The notes beneath the pieces were generated by a model. That model was not told the DNA's origin and did no database searches. It worked only from the letters and a program-made list of their open reading frames with translations. Shown piece after piece: positions 17,326-24,837 of a stretch of 64,000 nucleotides of DNA. How positions within the stretch are numbered: the stretch's first letter is position 1; each line of letters opens with the position of its first letter. The position numbers and the translations under genes are program-made. Source of the DNA: Ureibacillus acetophenoni (GTDB lineage Bacteria; Bacillota; Bacilli; Bacillales_A; Planococcaceae); contig NZ_OBQC01000011.1 in assembly GCF_900220965.1 (NCBI RefSeq), positions 62,001 through 126,000 on the forward strand. Direction: 5' to 3'.

Positions 17326-17772
17326 TTATTTAGAAATATCATATCCAACAACTGACCATATTCCGGTTTCATCTTGTCGAATAAGTCTTTTTAAATAGAC
17401 CATATTAATATTCGTATCTGAATCGTCAACTTGAACAATTGCTGATTCGTTGTTGCTAGAGATTAGCTTTAAATTTTCATACTCAATAGGAAAATCTCCA
17501 ACTATACCTTCAGGAAATAAATGCAAACTGGTAAAAACTTGAGCTGTAAATAGTGGATCAAGTCTCCATGGGGAATGACCTTCATCCACACTTTTTTGAG
17601 TTTGTTTATCTAGTTCTAGGTCAACATTTACCTCAACTTGCGGTTTCAATTCATATTCACTAGCTTGAACTGGGAAAATAATATGTTCAAAACCTACAAC
17701 GGTCTCTAGTTCGAAAGTTAGCTCATTCGATTCAAGGTAAGCAGGGATAGAATATTCATTGATAATGTCCAT
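17326..17772 (-). CDS. Conserved hypothetical protein
   Basis: A 148-residue acidic protein without signal peptide or membrane helix. I do not recognise the family. It seems to be built mainly of beta strands, and its C-terminal MVYLKRLIRQDETGIWSVVGYDISK region (quoted in part) looks like the end of a compact alpha/beta fold. A GGAGG lies 7 nt before the ATG on the minus strand, which together with codon use supports a real gene. It is monocistronic and convergent with opuA. No function is proposed. Confidence 0.7.
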   Translation of the reverse strand: MDIINEYSIPAYLESNELTFELETVVGFEHIIFPVQASEYELKPQVEVNVDLELDKQTQKSVDEGHSPWRLDPLFTAQVFTSLHLFPEGIVGDFPIEYENLKLISSNNESAIVQVDDSDTNINMVYLKRLIRQDETGIWSVVGYDISK

Positions 17773-17951
17773 AGTGAGACCTCCAAAATTTCAGATGTAT
17801 TAGGACCTCAATATTATTATTTACAAAAATTTATAAATTATTAACTTTTTTAAATTAAACTTCTATTTAATGTTTACTTAGTAGTACCAAATAAGTTCAC
17901 TCTTGCATAAGTTACAGTTAGTTATAATTTGAGGAGAGTGAGCATAGACTT

Positions 17952-18776
17952 ATGTTTTATCATGTGAAAGAATTGCAGTATCATGCTAAACCGGAAAGAC
18001 CAGATCCGGTTTTTGCAAGGATGCTTCAAGAAGTTATAGGTGGACAATGGGGTGAAATATCTGTTGCTATGCAGTATTTATTCCAAGGGTGGAATGTGCG
18101 CGGTAACGAGAAATATAGGGATTTACTTTTAGATACTGGTACAGAAGAGCTAGGACATATTGAAATGCTTGCAACAATGGTTGCAAGACTGCTTGAAGGT
18201 GCACCGGTACCAACGCTAGAAGAAGCAGCAAAAGACCCTGTCATAAACGCAATTCTTGGTGGTATGAACCCACAACACATTATTGTTTCAGGTTTAGGTG
18301 CAATGCCATCTGATAGTAACGGTAGAAGATGGACAGCCGATTATATTATTGCTAGTGGAAACTTACTAGCTGATTTCCGCATGAACTTAACAGCAGAATC
18401 TCAAGGTCGATTACAAGTAGCTAGATTATATGAAATGACAGACGACCGTGGTGTTAAGGATATGCTTGCTTGGTTATTAGCTCGTGATACAATGCACCAA
18501 AATCAATGGTATGCAGCAATTAAAGAATTAGAAGAAAAAGAAAATATTGTTGTACCAAGCACTTTCCCTCGTCAACTTGAGCATCGTGAAGTATCGCATG
18601 TATTATTTAATAATTCTGCAGGTAATCAAAGTGCACATGGTAGATGGGCACATGGGCCAAGTATGGATGGTGAAGGAGTATTTAAATATGTAGAAAAACC
18701 AGTTCCATTTGCTCCAAAACCAAAATTAAATCCTGCTCCACCAAATATTCATAATACTCCACCTGAGGATTGTTAA
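17952..18776 (+). CDS. Manganese catalase (YdbD-like)
   Basis: A 274-residue di-manganese catalase that removes hydrogen peroxide in the cytoplasm. The ferritin-like four-helix core carries the metal ligands: E in GEISVAMQYLFQ, E and H in TEELGHIEML (residues about 65-72), E in NLTAESQGRLQVARLYE and H in ARDTMHQNQW. The proline-rich tail after residue 240 is usual for the non-haem catalase family. Its length agrees with B. subtilis YdbD and is longer than the spore-coat form CotJC. The GAGGAG is 15 nt from ATG, longer than usual, and no better start codon is available. Confidence 0.92.
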   Translation: MFYHVKELQYHAKPERPDPVFARMLQEVIGGQWGEISVAMQYLFQGWNVRGNEKYRDLLLDTGTEELGHIEMLATMVARLLEGAPVPTLEEAAKDPVINAILGGMNPQHIIVSGLGAMPSDSNGRRWTADYIIASGNLLADFRMNLTAESQGRLQVARLYEMTDDRGVKDMLAWLLARDTMHQNQWYAAIKELEEKENIVVPSTFPRQLEHREVSHVLFNNSAGNQSAHGRWAHGPSMDGEGVFKYVEKPVPFAPKPKLNPAPPNIHNTPPEDC

Positions 18777-18780
18777 AATA

Positions 18781-18826
18781 AAGACTAATTCGAAAAGCTT
18801 GGAAGTGTGCTTATCGAATTAGTCTT
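18781..18826. terminator. Bidirectional terminator between catalase and ABC exporter genes
   Basis: A 13-bp perfect outer stem (18781-18793 with 18814-18826), an inner AAGC/GCTT pair and a T run on the plus strand; A-rich sequence on the other side serves the minus strand. Confidence 0.85.
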
Positions 18827-18888
18827 TTTCAATTTTCTATTAAAGAAATATTTGCTAATAATAACTTGCAATATGTTGGTAACTTTTA

Positions 18889-19590
18889 TTAATCAACCAT
18901 TCTCTTTTTATAAATCATTGCTGTTAATATCCATGCTGCGATACTCCAAGCAATAATGACAAGAATCGGAACTGTAACATCCATTAAGGTGTATAGACCT
19001 TCTAATTTATAAGCTAATTCAACAATTTGCGCACTAGGTAACCATTCTGCAATTTTTAAAATAGGGTATTGTTCAGCGATTGTTAATGCTAATGGCCCGA
19101 ATGAAAATACTACCATAACAGGTAATATGAATACTGAGGCTTCAACAATGGATTTTGTGAATAATCCGCATAATGTACCTAACCCTAAATAGAAGATGAT
19201 AGACACGATTAGTCCGATGCTTAATAACAATAGATTGGCAGGTTCATAACCGGAAAGGAATATTGTAAGTGCAATCGTCACAGCAGAAACAATAAAGACA
19301 AGTAACCCTTTACCAATTAAAATGTCACCTAATGTTGCTGGTGATAACATTAAACCTCTTAAAGTATTCTTTTCTTTTTCCTCAGCAATTAAACAGCATT
19401 GAACGAAAGTCGTTACAGCTGTGAATCCTAAATTAATAGGAAGAAAATAAGTTTCAACCCCAGTAATACCCATTTTGTTATAAAGGAAAGCTAAAACTAA
19501 TGGTAGTAGTACCATAGTAGAAACTGCATAATTTCGAGTAAATTCCTTATAGTCTTTAACGAATATCGCTTGGATACGTCCTATATTCAT
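18889..19590 (-). CDS. ABC-2 type exporter permease
   Basis: A 233-residue membrane protein with about six helices in the ABC-2 (CcmB/DrrB-like) arrangement. The cytoplasmic IAEEKEKNTLRGLMLSPATLGDILIGK stretch (quoted as EEKEKNTLRGLMLSP) near residues 68-82 is the family's coupling motif. It partners with the ATPase encoded just upstream, whose stop overlaps this start by 4 nt (ATGA). It should export a drug, peptide or lipid; the substrate is not evident. The next gene upstream is a LytTR regulator, which suggests a stress- or antibiotic-induced exporter. Confidence 0.85.
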   Translation of the reverse strand: MNIGRIQAIFVKDYKEFTRNYAVSTMVLLPLVLAFLYNKMGITGVETYFLPINLGFTAVTTFVQCCLIAEEKEKNTLRGLMLSPATLGDILIGKGLLVFIVSAVTIALTIFLSGYEPANLLLLSIGLIVSIIFYLGLGTLCGLFTKSIVEASVFILPVMVVFSFGPLALTIAEQYPILKIAEWLPSAQIVELAYKLEGLYTLMDVTVPILVIIAWSIAAWILTAMIYKKRMVD

Positions 19591-20435
19591 ATTAAATCAC
19601 TCCCTGTCAATTGCATAAAAATATCACCTAAAGTTGGCTCGTTTGTATAGATTTTTTCGATTTGTTCATTTTTCATCCATTCATACAGCTTGTTTGCCTC
19701 ATGCGTACGGTTTTCAATATAATGGCTAGAACCATCTTTTAACTCAACTGTGATAGTGTCATTACTAAAACGTTTCTTTAGTTCTTGTGGAGTTCCGATA
19801 GCTTTAATACGACCATTGTGAAGAAAGGCAATGCGATCACAAAGAGATTCCGCTTCGCTCATATCATGGGTTGTTAAGAAAATCGTTGTACCAGCTTCAT
19901 TCAGCTTTCTAAGACCGTTGTAAATATGTGTTGTATTGACAGGATCTAAAGCAGAAGTTGGTTCATCTAAAAAGAGTAATTCTGGTTTATGCATGATTGA
20001 ACGTGCCAATGTGACTCGTTGAATCATCCCTTTGGATAATTGACTAACTTTCTTTTTACGTTCGGAGTATAGGTTAACAAAATCTAATGCCTCTTTAACT
20101 GCAGAGGTAGGTAAACTATATAATTTACTATATAATAATAAATTCTCTTCTATAGATAGTCGTGTATATAAGCCGCTATTATCAGTAAGTATCCCAAAAC
20201 GATTTCGATTTGAGCTTTTCTTCATTTCCTTGGCAGGCTTACCTAATACATATGCAGATCCACCCGTTTCCTCTAATTGTGCTGTAAGTATTTTTATTGT
20301 TGTTGTTTTACCAGAACCACTTGGTCCAAGGAATCCAAAAATTTCACCTTTTTCAATCGTAAACGAAACATCCTCTAGTGCATTTTCAGATTGAAATGAT
20401 TTCTTTAAATGTTGCACTTCAATTACGCTAGTCAT
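19587..20435 (-). CDS. ABC exporter ATPase
   Basis: A 282-residue ATPase of the drug/lantibiotic exporter class (CcmA group). Walker A is GPSGSGKTT near residue 38, the signature is LSKGMIQRVTLARSI and Walker B LLFLDEPTSALDP. A C-terminal region after residue 215 (TVELKDGSSHYIEN) is the DUF4162-type tail common in these exporters. It is translated from GGAGG 6 nt before ATG 20435 and is coupled to the permease gene. Promoter elements and LytTR-like direct repeats lie upstream (20460-20546). Confidence 0.9.
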   Translation of the reverse strand: MTSVIEVQHLKKSFQSENALEDVSFTIEKGEIFGFLGPSGSGKTTTIKILTAQLEETGGSAYVLGKPAKEMKKSSNRNRFGILTDNSGLYTRLSIEENLLLYSKLYSLPTSAVKEALDFVNLYSERKKKVSQLSKGMIQRVTLARSIMHKPELLFLDEPTSALDPVNTTHIYNGLRKLNEAGTTIFLTTHDMSEAESLCDRIAFLHNGRIKAIGTPQELKKRFSNDTITVELKDGSSHYIENRTHEANKLYEWMKNEQIEKIYTNEPTLGDIFMQLTGSDLI

Positions 20436-20459
20436 ATGAATCCTCCAATATTTTCGTCG

Positions 20460-20488
20460 TTATCACTAGATTAATAGAAGACGTCCAA
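20460..20488 (-). promoter_or_regulatory. Promoter of the ABC exporter operon
   Basis: On the minus strand TTGGAC (20483-20488) and TGATAA (20460-20465) are separated by 17 bp, about 25 nt upstream of the ATPase start. Confidence 0.45.
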
Positions 20489-20546
20489 AGGTGCATTAAA
20501 ACAACCGTCAATGGAGTTATTCTACGATAAAAGGTGTCAAAAGGTG
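20487..20546. repeat. Direct repeats AAAGGTG, candidate LytTR binding sites
   Basis: AAAGGTG occurs at 20487-20493, 20530-20536 and 20540-20546. The last two are exactly 10 bp apart, one helical turn, as expected for the paired direct repeats bound by LytTR domains. They lie upstream of the exporter promoter on the minus strand, downstream of the LytTR gene. Confidence 0.45.
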
Positions 20547-20582
20547 GGTGGATGGAACAGCTTTTATTTCCTAGGAAATGAC

Positions 20583-21533
20583 TTAAATGCCGATAATTCG
20601 TTTTAATTCGACCAAATTCTTCTTTGATAATGGCACTATTTGTTCTTCCTTCGTGTGAAGGGAGAGGCTGTAGCTATTACGAGTCCAAGTAATAATTTCC
20701 CGCACCTTTTGTAAATTTACAATGTATGAACGGTGACATCTAAAGAAGCCAAATGGTGCCAATTTTGATTCTAATTCGTTTAGCGTAAGAGAACATGGAT
20801 AGGACTCTCCTCCAACATAGACAGAAACTTCTCCTTCAACGCTCTCGATATAATCAATTTCAGGCGGGTTAAATAAGATAATTTTGTCATTTCGTTTTGT
20901 TGGTATTTTTTCAAAACGTATATGATGTGATGTATTAATAGCTGATTGATTGTCCTTGTTGTCATCTTCTTGTAAATCCACTAGATGCAAACCATCAGTG
21001 TTTAATCGAAAAATGGTATCACATGAAATTAATAAATCTTCCATATTACTACTAAGTATGATTGGCTGTTTGCCTGCTTCCTTTAGCTGATGAACTCCAT
21101 TAACAATTATTTTTTTAGTGTGTTCATCGATATTTTGAAAAGGCTCCTCAATAACAATGATCGTTTTAGAATTTACAATGCAATTTAAGAATCTTAAGCG
21201 TTGCTTTTCACTTCTCGAAAGTTTTCCTATTTTTGTTTTAAGATGGCTTTCAAGGTTGAGAAGTGTTATGAACGAATCAATCGAATCAGAAAGATTATGT
21301 ATGCGCTTTAAAAAGAGAAGATATTCTTTTAACTTTAGCTTTTCGTAAAGACCCTCTTCTCGGTAGTGGATGTATGTAAATTGTTGTAATTGAAACTGTG
21401 CTAATAGGTGGTTAATTTTCGCATAATCTGTATGAATACCTATAATAGTATCCTTTTGTATTGTTAGTTCTACAGATGGAAAAATAATATTACCGGCTGC
21501 TGAATAAGATTCGATACGTAAAACATCATGCAT
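20583..21533 (-). CDS. LytTR regulator fused to a degenerate ABC ATPase domain
   Basis: A 316-residue fusion. Residues about 1-180 follow the ABC ATPase plan, but the Walker A site reads GIHTDYAKIN instead of GxxGxGKST, so it should not hydrolyse ATP normally; signature-like LSRSEKQRLRFL and Walker B-like IIVIEEPF are kept. Residues about 215-316 form a LytTR DNA-binding domain (DYIESVEGEVSVYVGG, FFRCHRSYIVN). Such proteins occur next to ABC-2 exporters in Bacillales and are thought to be their regulators. ATG 21533 has AGAGGT about 9 nt upstream; an in-frame ATG eight codons earlier has no site. It lies directly upstream of the exporter operon. Confidence 0.83.
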   Translation of the reverse strand: MHDVLRIESYSAAGNIIFPSVELTIQKDTIIGIHTDYAKINHLLAQFQLQQFTYIHYREEGLYEKLKLKEYLLFLKRIHNLSDSIDSFITLLNLESHLKTKIGKLSRSEKQRLRFLNCIVNSKTIIVIEEPFQNIDEHTKKIIVNGVHQLKEAGKQPIILSSNMEDLLISCDTIFRLNTDGLHLVDLQEDDNKDNQSAINTSHHIRFEKIPTKRNDKIILFNPPEIDYIESVEGEVSVYVGGESYPCSLTLNELESKLAPFGFFRCHRSYIVNLQKVREIITWTRNSYSLSLHTKEEQIVPLSKKNLVELKRIIGI

Positions 21534-21619
21534 AACAGAATTACCTCTCTTAATCATTCGAATTGAAGTATTTTAATAATTATACACGAACAACGTAATA
21601 GATTTGTAAAGTTTATACA

Positions 21620-21642
21620 TTTTTAGTTATAGTAACTAAAAA
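21620..21642. repeat. 10-3-10 inverted repeat in the divergent promoter region
   Basis: TTTTTAGTTA-TAG-TAACTAAAAA is a perfect inverted repeat between the divergent LytTR (start 21533) and RlmA-like (start 21816) genes. The three-base loop and position make an operator more likely than a terminator. Confidence 0.4.
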
Positions 21643-21815
21643 TAAAAAAGTGTTTTGTTAAAAGGAATACCGGCTTAAAAATGCTCACCTTGGACAGTAT
21701 GAAATTTCCTATGTATTTCCATGTCCAAACAAAACATACATGAAACAATACGTATATTATTAAAATAAAGTATAGTAGTAATAAGATACTATTAACAATA
21801 ATGAAGGAGTAAAGA

Positions 21816-22655
21816 ATGGGTAAACTTTCAAAAAAAGAAGCTAGTATTGCGTCCATGAAAAAACAGGAAAAATACTTTCAATGTCCAATTTGTAAAAGTG
21901 GAATGATGATTATGGATAATGGTAGAATTCACTGCTCACAAAACCATTCCTTTGATATTGCAAAACAAGGGTATGTTAACTTTTTGACTAAACATGTTCA
22001 GTCCATGTATAGCAAAGAATTGTTTGAATCGAGAAGAGAGATAATTCAAAGTGGATTATATAACCGAGTACATGAAATGATAGCAGAGCGACTATCTTCA
22101 AATATAAACAATATTTTAGATGCAGGTTGTGGCGAAGGATCACATTTAGTTAAAATTTGTGAAAAGATAGAGCATGATATTGTATCAGTTGGGATTGATA
22201 TTTCAAAAGAAGGAATAATTACTGCTGCAAAATATTATGATCAAAACATATGGTGTGTTGGAGATTTGGCTAATAGTCCATTCCAGGAACAAACTTTTGA
22301 CTGTATATTAAATTTCCTTTCACCAGCTAATTACGAAGAATTTAAACGGTTGTTGACACCAAGAGGGAAAGTAATAAAATTGGTACCTCAAGCAGGGTAC
22401 TTACAACAATTGAGAAAACAAGCATACGCAAGTACCGAAAAAGAACAATATTCAAATGAGAAAACTGTAAAACTATTTAATGAGCAATTTTCAAAAGTAG
22501 ATATTAGCCGTATAACCTATACACAACCATTAGAAGAAACACTTGTACCAAAACTTCTTGAAATGACACCATTGGGTTGGCATGTTGAAAATTTGGATAT
22601 GACGAAGGTTCAAGAAATAACTATAGATTTAGATGTGTTGATTGGAGAAATATAA
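21816..22655 (+). CDS. 23S rRNA guanine-N1 methyltransferase, RlmA family (YxjB-like)
   Basis: A 279-residue SAM-dependent methyltransferase. The N-terminal zinc finger (CPICKSGM near residue 23, then C and H in HCSQNHSFDIAKQGYVNFL) and the SAM-binding DAGCGEGSH (near residue 105) are diagnostic of the RlmA group that methylates G745 or G748 of 23S rRNA. The VGDLANSPF and LNFLSPANYEEFKRLLTPRGK segments follow. It acts in the cytoplasm on 23S rRNA; modification at G748 can affect macrolide or tylosin susceptibility. Which guanine is used is not decided by sequence. GAAGGAG precedes the ATG. Confidence 0.85.
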   Translation: MGKLSKKEASIASMKKQEKYFQCPICKSGMMIMDNGRIHCSQNHSFDIAKQGYVNFLTKHVQSMYSKELFESRREIIQSGLYNRVHEMIAERLSSNINNILDAGCGEGSHLVKICEKIEHDIVSVGIDISKEGIITAAKYYDQNIWCVGDLANSPFQEQTFDCILNFLSPANYEEFKRLLTPRGKVIKLVPQAGYLQQLRKQAYASTEKEQYSNEKTVKLFNEQFSKVDISRITYTQPLEETLVPKLLEMTPLGWHVENLDMTKVQEITIDLDVLIGEI

Positions 22656-22730
22656 TAAACACCCATTGAATCGACTATAGTTAATAGATTACAATAACTA
22701 TAAGACAAAAGTATAAGGTAGGAGACATTC

Positions 22731-23333
22731 GTGTTATATGATTTCGGAGCAAGATTAGTTAATGCTTTTTTAACTGTTAATGGTTCAAAAGCAAAAGTAT
22801 ATGGGAAAGAAAATTTACCAAATGAAGAAGAAGGCTATATTGTAGCATGTACTCATAATGGGTATGTAGATATCTTAAATCTAGGTGTTTCTATTTTTCC
22901 TCGTCACATTCATTTCATGGCTAAAAAACAGCTATTTGATGTAAAAGTATTAGGACCATTAATTGCAAATTTAAATGCGTTTCCTGTAGATCGTGATAAC
23001 CCTGGTCCAAGCGTTATTAAAATACCAAGACAATTAATAAAAGAAGGAAAAATCGTCGGCATTTTTCCGAGTGGTACAAGATCCTCTGAAAATTCAGATC
23101 TTAAACAAGGTGCAATTACAATAGCGCAGCTTTCTAAAGCTAAAATCGTTCCAGCAGCATATATTGGTCCACGTAATTTAAAAGAAGTGTTACAACGTAA
23201 AAAAGGATACCTTATTTATGGAAAACCATTTACTGTAGATAGTGGAAAAGAAGCACGAGAAACTTCGATGGAGTTTTTAGAAGCTGAATTAAATCGACTC
23301 ACGCAAGTGTTAAAAGATATGGAAATGAAGTAA
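22731..23333 (+). CDS. plsC: 1-acyl-sn-glycerol-3-phosphate acyltransferase
   Basis: A 200-residue peripheral membrane enzyme that adds the second acyl chain in phosphatidic acid synthesis. Motif I, the catalytic Hx4D, is THNGYVDIL; motif II is NAFPVDRDNPG; motif III is FPSGTRSS; motif IV is IVPAAYIGP. The serine in FPSGTR instead of glutamate is normal for the Bacillus PlsC (YhdO) group. The start is GTG at 22731, 6 nt after GTAGGAG. The gene is followed by a terminator. Confidence 0.92.
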   Translation: MLYDFGARLVNAFLTVNGSKAKVYGKENLPNEEEGYIVACTHNGYVDILNLGVSIFPRHIHFMAKKQLFDVKVLGPLIANLNAFPVDRDNPGPSVIKIPRQLIKEGKIVGIFPSGTRSSENSDLKQGAITIAQLSKAKIVPAAYIGPRNLKEVLQRKKGYLIYGKPFTVDSGKEARETSMEFLEAELNRLTQVLKDMEMK

Positions 23334-23340
23334 GTGATTT

Positions 23341-23372
23341 AACACTCTCCCGCAAGTGGAGAGTGTTTTCTT
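23341..23372 (+). terminator. Terminator of plsC
   Basis: A perfect 10-bp stem AACACTCTCC/GGAGAGTGTT (23341-23350, 23358-23367) is followed by TTCTTT. Confidence 0.75.
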
Positions 23373-23388
23373 TAAGGGAGGTAATTAA

Positions 23389-23853
23389 ATGATTCATATA
23401 TTATTCGTTTGCCTTGGTAATATATGCCGCTCTCCTATGGCAGAGGCAGTAATGAGAGATCTGATTGAAAAGAAAGGACTAAGCGATAAAATTAAAGTAG
23501 ATTCTGCAGCGACTAGTTCTTGGCATATTGGTAAAAGTCCTCATAAAGGAACATTATCAAAGCTACGAGAGTTTAATATTTCTACAACAGGTATAAAAGC
23601 AAGGCAACTACACAAAGATGACTTTGAGAAGTTTGATTATATTATCGGAATGGACTCAAGCAATGTCCGTAATATCCGCGAAATTCTTGGTCAATCGGAT
23701 CACCCGAAAATTTTTCGGTTCTTAGATTTAACTGAACATAAAAAGGATGTACCAGATCCTTACTATACAGGTGATTTTCAAGAAACTTATGAGTTAGTGT
23801 CGGATGGTTGCCAGGCACTATTAGAAATAATTTTACAAGATCAAGCAACTTAA
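23389..23853 (+). CDS. Low-molecular-weight protein tyrosine phosphatase (YfkJ-like)
   Basis: A 154-residue cytoplasmic phosphatase. The P-loop CLGNICRS (Cys8 nucleophile to Arg14) is at the N-terminus and the general-acid loop VPDPYYTGDF is near residue 120; both are needed for catalysis and are intact. Length matches B. subtilis YfkJ, which has been tied to stress resistance. AGGGAGG precedes the ATG. It follows the plsC terminator closely; its own promoter was not pinned down. Confidence 0.9.
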   Translation: MIHILFVCLGNICRSPMAEAVMRDLIEKKGLSDKIKVDSAATSSWHIGKSPHKGTLSKLREFNISTTGIKARQLHKDDFEKFDYIIGMDSSNVRNIREILGQSDHPKIFRFLDLTEHKKDVPDPYYTGDFQETYELVSDGCQALLEIILQDQAT

Positions 23854-23866
23854 TAAATTATCATCT

Positions 23867-23895
23867 TTTAACATTTAAGAGTATTGGTGTATAAT
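23867..23895 (+). promoter_or_regulatory. Promoter of the YebC-type gene
   Basis: TTTAAC (23867-23872) and TATAAT (23890-23895) are separated by 17 bp. Confidence 0.6.
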
Positions 23896-23971
23896 ATTAC
23901 AGTCTCATTTACTTAATTTAGGCGAACTTGCCTTTTTGTATATTCATAATCAATGAAAGAGAGTGATCCCA

Positions 23972-24691
23972 ATGGGTCGTAAATGGAATAATATTAAAGA
24001 TAAAAAAGCAGAAAAAGATAAAAATACCAGTCGTATCTATGCCAAGTTTGGTGTTGAAATTTACGTAGCTGCTAAAAAAGGTGAACCAGATCCAGAGTCA
24101 AACGCAGCACTAAAATTTGTTTTAGAACGTGCAAAAACATACAACGTACCAAAGCACATTATCGATAAAGCAATCGATAAAGCGAAAGGTGCAGGCGGCG
24201 AAGATTATGATGAGTTACGATATGAAGGCTTCGGTGTCGGTGGAACAATGGTAATTGTTGATGCGTTAACAAATAATGTAAATAGAACAGCTTCAGATGT
24301 TCGTGCAGCTTTCGGTAAAAACGGCGGAAACATGGGAGTAAGTGGTTCTGTTACTTATATGTTTGATTCAACAGCTGTATTTGGAGTGGAAGGCAAATCA
24401 GCAGATGAAGTATTAGAAATACTTTTAGAAGCAGATGTTGATGCTCGCGACGTGTTTGAAGAAGAAGAGGTTACAATTGTTTATGCAGAGCCAGATCAAT
24501 TCCACGCTGCCCAAGAAGCGTTTAAAACTGCAGGTATTACTGAATTTACAGTTGCAGAATTAACAATGCTTCCTCAAACAGAAGTGAAGTTAACAGGGGA
24601 AGATAAAGTAAAGTTTGAAAAAATGATTGATGCACTTGAAGATTTAGATGATGTTCAACGTGTATATCATAATGCAGATTTAGAAGACTAA
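23972..24691 (+). CDS. YebC/PmpR family protein (YeeI-like)
   Basis: A 239-residue cytoplasmic protein of the YebC/TACO1 family, the same length as B. subtilis YeeI. Typical features are [20 protein letters not shown] (start), the [18 protein letters not shown] helix and the [19 protein letters not shown] stretch. YebC proteins bind DNA as regulators in some species, and a YebC paralogue has been shown to help ribosomes on difficult sequences; which role YeeI-type members have is less clear. ATG 23972 matches the family start; a GTG three codons upstream is less likely. Confidence 0.9.
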   Translation: MGRKWNNIKDKKAEKDKNTSRIYAKFGVEIYVAAKKGEPDPESNAALKFVLERAKTYNVPKHIIDKAIDKAKGAGGEDYDELRYEGFGVGGTMVIVDALTNNVNRTASDVRAAFGKNGGNMGVSGSVTYMFDSTAVFGVEGKSADEVLEILLEADVDARDVFEEEEVTIVYAEPDQFHAAQEAFKTAGITEFTVAELTMLPQTEVKLTGEDKVKFEKMIDALEDLDDVQRVYHNADLED

Positions 24692-24700
24692 ACGAAAAGC

Positions 24701-24729
24701 AAACCAGTAGTTTAATGCTACTGGTTTTA
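24701..24729 (+). terminator. Terminator of the YebC-type gene
   Basis: A perfect 10-bp stem AAACCAGTAG/CTACTGGTTT (24701-24710, 24718-24727) is followed by TTAT. Confidence 0.7.
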
Positions 24730-24766
24730 TTATGTAGAAAATTAGAATCAATATAGGTTTACTAGA

Positions 24767-24795
24767 TTGCTAGATGAATTAATAAAGTATATAAT
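24767..24795 (+). promoter_or_regulatory. Promoter of the M3 peptidase gene
   Basis: TTGCTA (24767-24772) and TATAAT (24790-24795) are separated by 17 bp, about 40 nt before the start codon. Confidence 0.65.
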
Positions 24796-24837
24796 TAAAA
24801 TTCAAACTATTCCAAAAATATGAAATGGGGCAAAATT

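Noticed and set aside
21623-21856. 77-codon minus-strand frame with hydrophobic character
   Set aside because: It runs antisense into the start of the RlmA-like gene and through the inverted repeat and promoter region; no ribosome site.
23040-23110. FPSGTR in PlsC looked like a broken FPEGTR motif
   Set aside because: The Bacillus PlsC (YhdO) group normally has serine here, so the enzyme is not defective.
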